A stretch of DNA of 64,000 nt from NCBI GenBank assembly GCA_001600455.1, contig BCKC01000007.1, positions 673,394-737,393 on the forward strand, read 5' to 3'. This document shows positions 57,769 to 64,000 of this stretch, in pieces. The notes under the pieces were generated by a model that was given only the letters and a program-made list of their open reading frames with translations, had not been told where the DNA came from and searched no databases. Source of the stretch: Endocalyx cinctus. Taxonomy: Eukaryota; Ascomycota; Sordariomycetes; Amphisphaeriales; Apiosporaceae. Numbering within the stretch: position 1 is the stretch's first letter; every line of letters starts with the position of its first letter. The position numbers were made by a program, and so were the translations under genes.

Positions 57769-59602
57769 GAAGGCGGCCTCGTCAAGGGCTTTATCAAAAC
57801 GTCCTCACCGTGACGGGGAGGACAAGTAAGGATTCTTTTTCTTTTCTTGAGTTAACGATTGCACTCGAATTATGCCTGGTTATTAATGAATGAAGATGAT
57901 GTGTGTGTATAAGATGTCATGAGAACGTTTTACGGGGGAAAATCGGGTATGACTCAAGATTAGTGTGTTTCTGGTTAAAAACGATGAGGGAAGCGAAGTT
58001 GTTTATGAAAAAGTGAAGCAAATGGGGTGTGCGTGGCCTAAATTTTAATTCAGCATAGCGATTGAAGAGGAGAAAAGAAAGTCTAACCAAAGAGATGCAT
58101 TTTCATTGGAAAAGTAGTGTCGCTACAAATCAGTATATATTTACACTGGGTTGAATAAGAACGGAGTCAAGAACATATTGTCGGGGTAAACCGGCTGGGC
58201 TGGATTTATTAACGGAGAACCCTTATATATCTATCTTACTTTATTTTCTCTCTCTCTCTCTCTCAGATAATTTGTGGATTGTGATATAAAGAAAGGATAT
58301 CCCTCATATTACCTCAGAACAAATAGTCATTGTGGTAATGTCATCGCTATCCCTGTCGGTGACGTGCGTCTATCTATCTACTAAGTACTCCGTATATGTG
58401 CGTGTATCAGGCGAGAACGAGCAAGAATGCACCTAACCTAGCAGCCTAGGTACTTGTTCGTTGCTAGATGATAATGTCATATTCCGACAGCACCAAATAC
58501 ACGCAGGATCACTCAAAATAAAGCTCAAAATTACTGGAAAACTTGATATCTTATTTTCGACGCTCATTCGGTCTACCTCTTGAGGATCCAGCTTACTCCT
58601 TTATTAACATAGCCGAGCGATTGGGTACCTAGGCAGCCGGGGCAATCCTCGTTATTGTCCGTCCAACAGTCCATTCCAATGTATTCTTCCGAAACAAGAG
58701 TCCTGTTGTCATTTCATGTCTCTAGAGACCATGGGCTTATCCCGTTCAGAGATACGCCCTGGCCGAATCTATGCTGAAATGAGAAATGAGAAATGAGTAA
58801 TTCTTATCAAGTATTTTCCTGCTTATCCGTCCCAATACTTCTCCATTCTTTCCTATTATACATTCTGTATGGGATCAAAACCACTGTATCCATTCGTTAT
58901 TGACTTTTGTCTACAATTTCTCTACTCAGTTATTCGGCCATCGATGCCTTTCCCCCATTTCCCCTTCTAGTTCCAGCAACTTATCTGCTCCCATGAATGC
59001 GTGTATTTAATGATTTCATTCGTCATCATATCCCAACGTTGATCATAAAAATCCTCCATCTACAGTTCAATACCGAAGGAAACAATTTCCAGATACCCGT
59101 GCTCTATTCTCCTTCCGCTGCCCCCTTTTGCCTTGTCAAAACATACCGATATCACTAATAGAAAGAAAAAGAAAGAAAAACTTAGAATACTAATCAAGCG
59201 AGTGGATGGCCTTTTTATACTCCGACACGGGAGGTGGGGAGTAGGGAAATAAAATATGCGATACGAATACGTCTAAGCTGCAGATGCTTCTGAGATGCAA
59301 ATGAAAACAACAATGATAAAAGAAGGTAATGCCTAAAAAGAAATTCTGAAGTTCAGGGGATCAAGCCAAATTGGTCCACTGGTCTTTATTTTAAGTAATT
59401 TCCTTCCGTCTGAAAGTCCCATGAGTTGAAGCAATGCATATGCAATGAAAATGAAAAGACACAAAAAATACAGTAAATGAAAAAAGAAAGGGGATCTAAA
59501 GCACACGTAAGGGATGATGCTGTTGAGTAGGTATCTAGGCTACTTAAGTTAAGTACCTAACCAAACCCTGATTGTCCCGAAAGTCTTCTATCCTCGTTGG
59601 AT
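57769..59602. other. Convergent intergenic region
   Basis: Between the stop codons of the coiled-coil and CCCH genes. A CT dinucleotide tract lies at 58248-58264 and TAGGTACC-type units near 58447, 58625 and 59530-59560. No open frame with coding character is present. Confidence 0.5.
58248..58264 (+). repeat. (CT)n microsatellite
   Basis: An uninterrupted CT dinucleotide run of about 17 bases in the 3' intergenic region. Confidence 0.85.
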
Positions 59603-62600
59603 TTAGGAAGTCTTGTTCACGTCGGGATCGTTATTCCGCTCCGCCGTCTCATCCAGAGTCCCAAGTACCGAAAAAGCGTTATTCACCGTGGAGCTCGGGA
59701 GATTCTTGCGGTCCGTTTCGTTAGGATTTCCGCTATCATCGTTCCCGTCCTCCGCGCTCGCAACGGAGGGAGAAGAGGGGCCCAGAAGAACGTTGCTGGG
59801 CTGTTTCGCAGAAGTCGCGTGGCCCTCCATCTTTGAATACGTGGCCTTCGGCGTACTTGTCGAATGCGTCTCGGATGGCGATATCGCCCTGACCGCAGCC
59901 ATGGATGAAGAGGAAGCGGTGGATGATCGAGTCGGTGGTGCGATGGGACCGAATCGAGATCCGTAAGAACCGTACGAAAAGGAAACTCCAGAGACGAAAA
60001 TAGTTAGTTCAATAATTCGCCCATGAAACTAAAACCCATTGATACACGGAAATAACAGGATGATGGATGTATTACGAGGCCACGACGAATACTTCCCCAT
60101 TCCTAGCTTCCCCGAAAACACGACCTCGGTTTATTTTTATTTTATTTTTTTTTTCACTTACCCACTGGGTTTCGAAGAGTCGGCGTCACGCCCCTGATAG
60201 CAAGACCGCCGCGATGACTCGGGGTAGGGGTAGGAGATCCTGAACCCATGGGCTGCAGTTGTTGCTGCGGCGATGATTCCGTATATTCGCCGCCACTCTT
60301 CCAGGGAGTCGGCGTACTCGTCGTACTCCCGGTCGCTCCGCCTCCACCGCTCGCCGTCATACTCGCAATGCCAGCTGCCGGACTAACGCCCTGTCCTCCT
60401 CCCATTCCCATCCCGATACCTACACCACCGCGCGCAGCCAAAAAGGAGGGCTGCGTCTGCTGCTGCTGTTGCTGCCGTTGCTCATCAGTCGATCTCCCGT
60501 CTTCCCCCCCTACTCCTACGAGTCCCATTTTCTCACCGCCACTGCCGTTACCGCTACCGCCACCAGAAACAGAAGTAGTAGCGGTATTTCCCACCGACCC
60601 GGAACCGGGAAAGGTAAAAGGCGTCGGGGCCGCGGCCGCGGAGGGTTCCCGCTGCCGGTTCAGGTCGGACTGGTGCTTCTTCCACCAGGCCGGAAAGCCG
60701 TGGAACAGGCCGAGCTGGTGCTGCGTCCACTTGTCGGCCGGCATCTCGTGCTTGTACTTGCAGCCTTGCTGGGTGAAGGCGCAGACGCCTTCGTGCACCC
60801 ACTTGTCGCAGTACACCTTGGGCTTGCGTCCGGTGCCGGAACCGGATCCGGAACCGCCTCCGGCATTCTGCTGCTGGTTGTTGTTGTTGTTGCCGCTGCT
60901 ACTGTTGTTATTGCCGTGGTGGTGGGGGTTATGATGGTGGTGATGAACATTGGAAGGGTGACTTGGCGACTGTTGCTGCTGCTGTTGTAGGTTGTGATGA
61001 TAGTGGGGATGAGGGTGGTGGTGATGATGATGATTCTGGACGTGAGAGTGAGTTTGTTGAGTGGGTGTTGAGGGTGTAGAGGTGAACATATTGTCGATTC
61101 GTGACTGCAATATATACTGTTAGTTCATATGCAACCATTTTCATCCCTTTTACTCGAGACACCGGTAACAGGTAACAGGATGAGAAAGCAGAATGGAGGG
61201 TTGATGTGTTTCTCGTTCGTTCTGATATGAAATTTTGGATTCATCGCTTATGTTCATGAGGATGTTATCTCAGTAATAGCATTAGGAGAGAACTTGCCTT
61301 CTATTTTCTATTCTGTTTCTCTCTCTTTTTCCTTTTCTTGCTTCCTTACCTGAATAGGTTTTGAGAGAAACGGATAGGGATAGATACAAATATACAAGGG
61401 GGCACTCTGCTTATTTTGCTCTTTGGGAAGTACACATAGAAAATCAAGAAGGGAAAGAGCGATTCATAGATACTTATATAAACATGCAAGAGAAAAAAAA
61501 AACAAATATCGAAATTTTAGTACTTACTATCATAGCAACCCGCTCCGTGTTGCTGGATCGCCCGTTTGGAGGAATCGACCGAGGCTGCGGCACAATGATC
61601 ATGCCCGAACAGCTCGTCTGCGTAGCCGGTATATCGCGTAGAGACGGCAGCATATCGGCTGGGATCAGACGCGTATACTGCCCGTTTCCCCGATCGTAGC
61701 AGTACGCGTAGCTGGCGTCTAGCTGGGCGTTGTTGTCCTGCTGCGACGCCGACGTCGGCGCCGCTACTAACAGTTGATTACCTAGCTTGTTTGTCGTCGT
61801 CGCCGTCGTTGCCGCGGTCTTTCCGGTCGTCGCGCCCGTAGCGTTAGAGGTAGGCGGTTGGGCGTACGGGGTAGGTGGGATGCCAACGACGGAAGAGGAC
61901 GTAATCGAAGACGACGAAGAGTGCTGCGGCTGATGTAGGTGCTGCTGATCTTGTGGTCGCTGGCGTGAAGGCGAGTGAATACGAGAATGCTGCTGCTGTT
62001 GCTGGTGGTGTTGATGGTGATATTGACGGTCTATTAGTGTAGTATTATTGCTGCCGGGTGGAGTAGGATAGCTGGCTAAGCCAGCAGAGGCAGCAATGCC
62101 GGACGAAGGTGAGGAGGAGGAGGAGGTCATTGCGGGAGCGGGACACAGAGGTATGGAATTGGAACTTAGTTGCTGCGGTGCTGCGTGATGGTGGTGTTGT
62201 AGCGGATGGGAGCTATTGCCCGAGTCGTACAGGCCGCTGCTGCCGTACATGATGTTTCGAGGGGTCTGGGGTTGGGACGACATGATATTATCGGTTTGAT
62301 ATTGAGAGGCTCTCCAGTTAGACGAAGTGACGTTACGGGCATTGGCCAATGATTGTACAACTCCGGGCGTCTCTGTGCTTCTCAAGGAAGCCTGTTGCTG
62401 CTGCTGTGGTTGTTGTTGAGGTTGCAACGGCAACACTTGTGGGTTTTGCTGCCGTTGCTGTTGCTGTTGCTGGAATTGATTTGCTGGCGACTGGTTACTT
62501 CCGCTACGATCGGCGACAAGCTTATTTCTCCGTTCGTTAACAGATTGGAAGGGGTTATTGCTGTTTATATTGTCACCACTGCTAATATTTCTGTCCATAA

Positions 62601-63057
62601 TCGATGGTGCCGTTTGTATTTCTTCCTGATCAGACTGAATGATAGAATCGTTATTCACATCTAGTGTCAGGACAGTATTACTATTATTATATTTATTGCT
62701 ACTCTTGGAGTCTGATTTCGCAGAATGCGATGTGAACTTTCTATTTTCTTTCTCCGAGGTGTGGAGACCTAGAAGAGGGGAGGACGACAACGTAGGACTG
62801 TGTCGAAGGGAAGCATCAGACGAGGAGCCACAGGAGGAAGATGAGGGTGGAGAGGTGTTTCGGGTGGGGGATAATGATGAAGACTGAGAAGAGGCAGACG
62901 AGGAGAAGAACCCCGTGGGAGAATGAGACAAGTTCGAGCGTGGAAACTGAGTAGATGAATTTGAATCTGTATTATGTTGACAGGGAGGGGCAGTTACGAA
63001 AGAAAGAGTAGACGTATTTCCGCTGCTACCACTACTTTTAATACTCCCGTTATCCAT
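59603..63057 (-). CDS. CCCH zinc-finger protein with polyQ and polyH tracts
   Basis: Three exons on the - strand, 63057-61528, 61104-60162 and 59985-59603, encode 951 residues. The first ATG in the open frame is at 63057; a GTG 43 codons earlier is ignored. Intron 1 (423 nt, GTAAGT donor, ATTGCAG acceptor) joins ERVAMI to SRIDNMF. Intron 2 (176 nt, GTAAGT donor, GAACTAAC branch) adds the Ser/Gly/Pro-rich tail. Exon 1 is mostly Ser, Gln, Asn and Thr with a folded patch ASYAYCYDRGNGQYTRLIPA. Exon 2 carries His and Gln runs and then the finger: Cys609, Cys618, Cys625, His629 (C-x8-C-x6-C-x3-H) followed by HQLGLFHGFPAWWKKHQ, a block I recall as conserved in ascomycete homologues. RNA binding is plausible for CCCH proteins but not shown. 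Confidence 0.88.
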
Positions 63058-64000
63058 GGTAAAAGAAAGGGACAAGGAGTAAGGCGGGAGCCAGCTGGCG
63101 TAATAATATTGAGTGGTTAATGGATAGGATGGAATAATCTCTCGAGAAAGAGGAGCAAACGGATGAAGAAAACACAATGGACACACGCTATTTTATATCT
63201 CCGTCCCTAAATTTCTTCACCGCCGAGACTTAAGCATATTTCTGCAAAACGTCTTTTATGTATTAATTTCTCCCTAAGAAGATGCAGAAAAATTAAAGAG
63301 AACAAAAAAAATAGGGGGGGAAGGGGAGGGAGAAGGGTACTAATATGACAAAATTAAGAGAACCCGGCAAGGGAAAAAAAAACGAAATAGAGCTTAAGAG
63401 AGGGAGAGATATACTCGTATAGAGAAAGAGAGAGAAAGACGGATAAAGAATAACAGCTTGTTAAAAAGTTGAGCAAAAAAAAAAAAAAACAAATAACCAT
63501 AGATGAGATGGTAAATAATATACTTTTCTTTCTTTTGGGATCGAAAGAAATTTAAAATCCAAGCAGTAAAACGAATAATAATAATGATGATAAAATCCAA
63601 TGAATTAAGCAAGCAAGCAAGCAATCATAGAAGAAAGTAGTTACACACCAATACAGCATACAAGATCCTAGACCTCTATACCTTACACTTAGTTTATATC
63701 AAACAAACATCTCGTTTGTATACATACATGTACAAGTACACAAAGTAAATTAGGTAATTGCTAGGTAACCATGAATGAAATATTCATTCATTTATACTGT
63801 AATTCAAACATGAAAACAACTGAATAAATAAGTAGTTTGGTGGTTGAACTCATCATGATAGGCAGAGATCTGAGAGACTTGGTACCATTACCTCTTCATC
63901 TTTCATCGACTGCTTTCCACCCACACATCTCATTATTAGGATAAGAAACTTACATGGTACGTATACATAGAATTTATTCTCTTTCTCTCTCTCTCTTTTT
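63058..64000. other. Upstream region of CCCH gene, window end
   Basis: The leader and upstream sequence of the CCCH gene. It is purine-rich on the + strand at 63295-63440, with an A-tract at 63475-63489 and AAGC tetramer repeats at 63607-63622. No gene is seen before the window ends. Confidence 0.5.

Noticed and set aside
60248..60990. Long + strand frames over the CCCH gene
   Set aside because: They are antisense shadows of the low-complexity exon, giving Cys/Pro/Val runs with no protein-like features.

Overview
The window looks like nuclear chromosomal DNA of a filamentous ascomycete (Pezizomycotina, most likely a Sordariomycete). The evidence is short spliceosomal introns (mostly 55-250 nt, GTRNGY donors, CTAAC-like branch points, AG acceptors), long low-complexity leaders, T/A homopolymer tracts between genes, scattered imperfect TAGGTACCTA and TACTCCGTA palindromes, and orthologues typical of the group (Kex1, Vac7, an SH3-SAM-PH Boi-type protein, mitochondrial Tgl2-type lipase, eL30 and uL16). 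Genus and species cannot be read from the window. No tRNA, rRNA, transposon, CRISPR array or secondary-metabolite cluster was recognised.

Layout, left to right: a gene-poor left end (1-3447) with one exon-like fragment; a glycine-rich coiled-coil protein (3448-5541, -) beside a possible tiny divergent gene (5612-5923, +); an RTA1-family membrane protein (7320-8503, -); a Tgl2-like lipase (10029-11174, +); an unidentified, incompletely resolved gene (about 14347-14922, +); Kex1 carboxypeptidase (16396-18396, +) converging on an SP-RING/MIZ protein (19363-23367, -); the polarity protein Boi (25796-29055, +) converging on Vac7 (31237-34056, -); a 7.6-kb gene-poor stretch (34057-41684); two proteins of unknown function (41685-45200, - and 47363-49138, -); the head-to-head ribosomal protein genes uL16/RPL10 (51093-52076, -) and eL30/RPL30 (52573-53648, +); a coiled-coil protein (55608-57768, +); and a CCCH zinc-finger protein (59603-63057, -).

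The genes do not form a pathway cluster; they are mostly housekeeping functions (secretory proteolysis, SUMO-type zinc finger, polarity, vacuolar lipid signalling, translation). Exon structures were assembled by hand from splice signals, frame continuity and recalled family consensus, and each multi-exon total is divisible by three. The most noteworthy points are a probable GC-AG intron in RPL30, the 496-bp shared ribosomal-protein promoter with a TTAGGGTTA box, an unusually long RPL30 intron with nested stems, a Cys/His-rich motif in a 1171-residue unknown protein, and an extra Cys cluster inside the MIZ finger. I found no clear evidence of a wholly new system; the best unknowns are the 697-, 1171- and 591-residue proteins.
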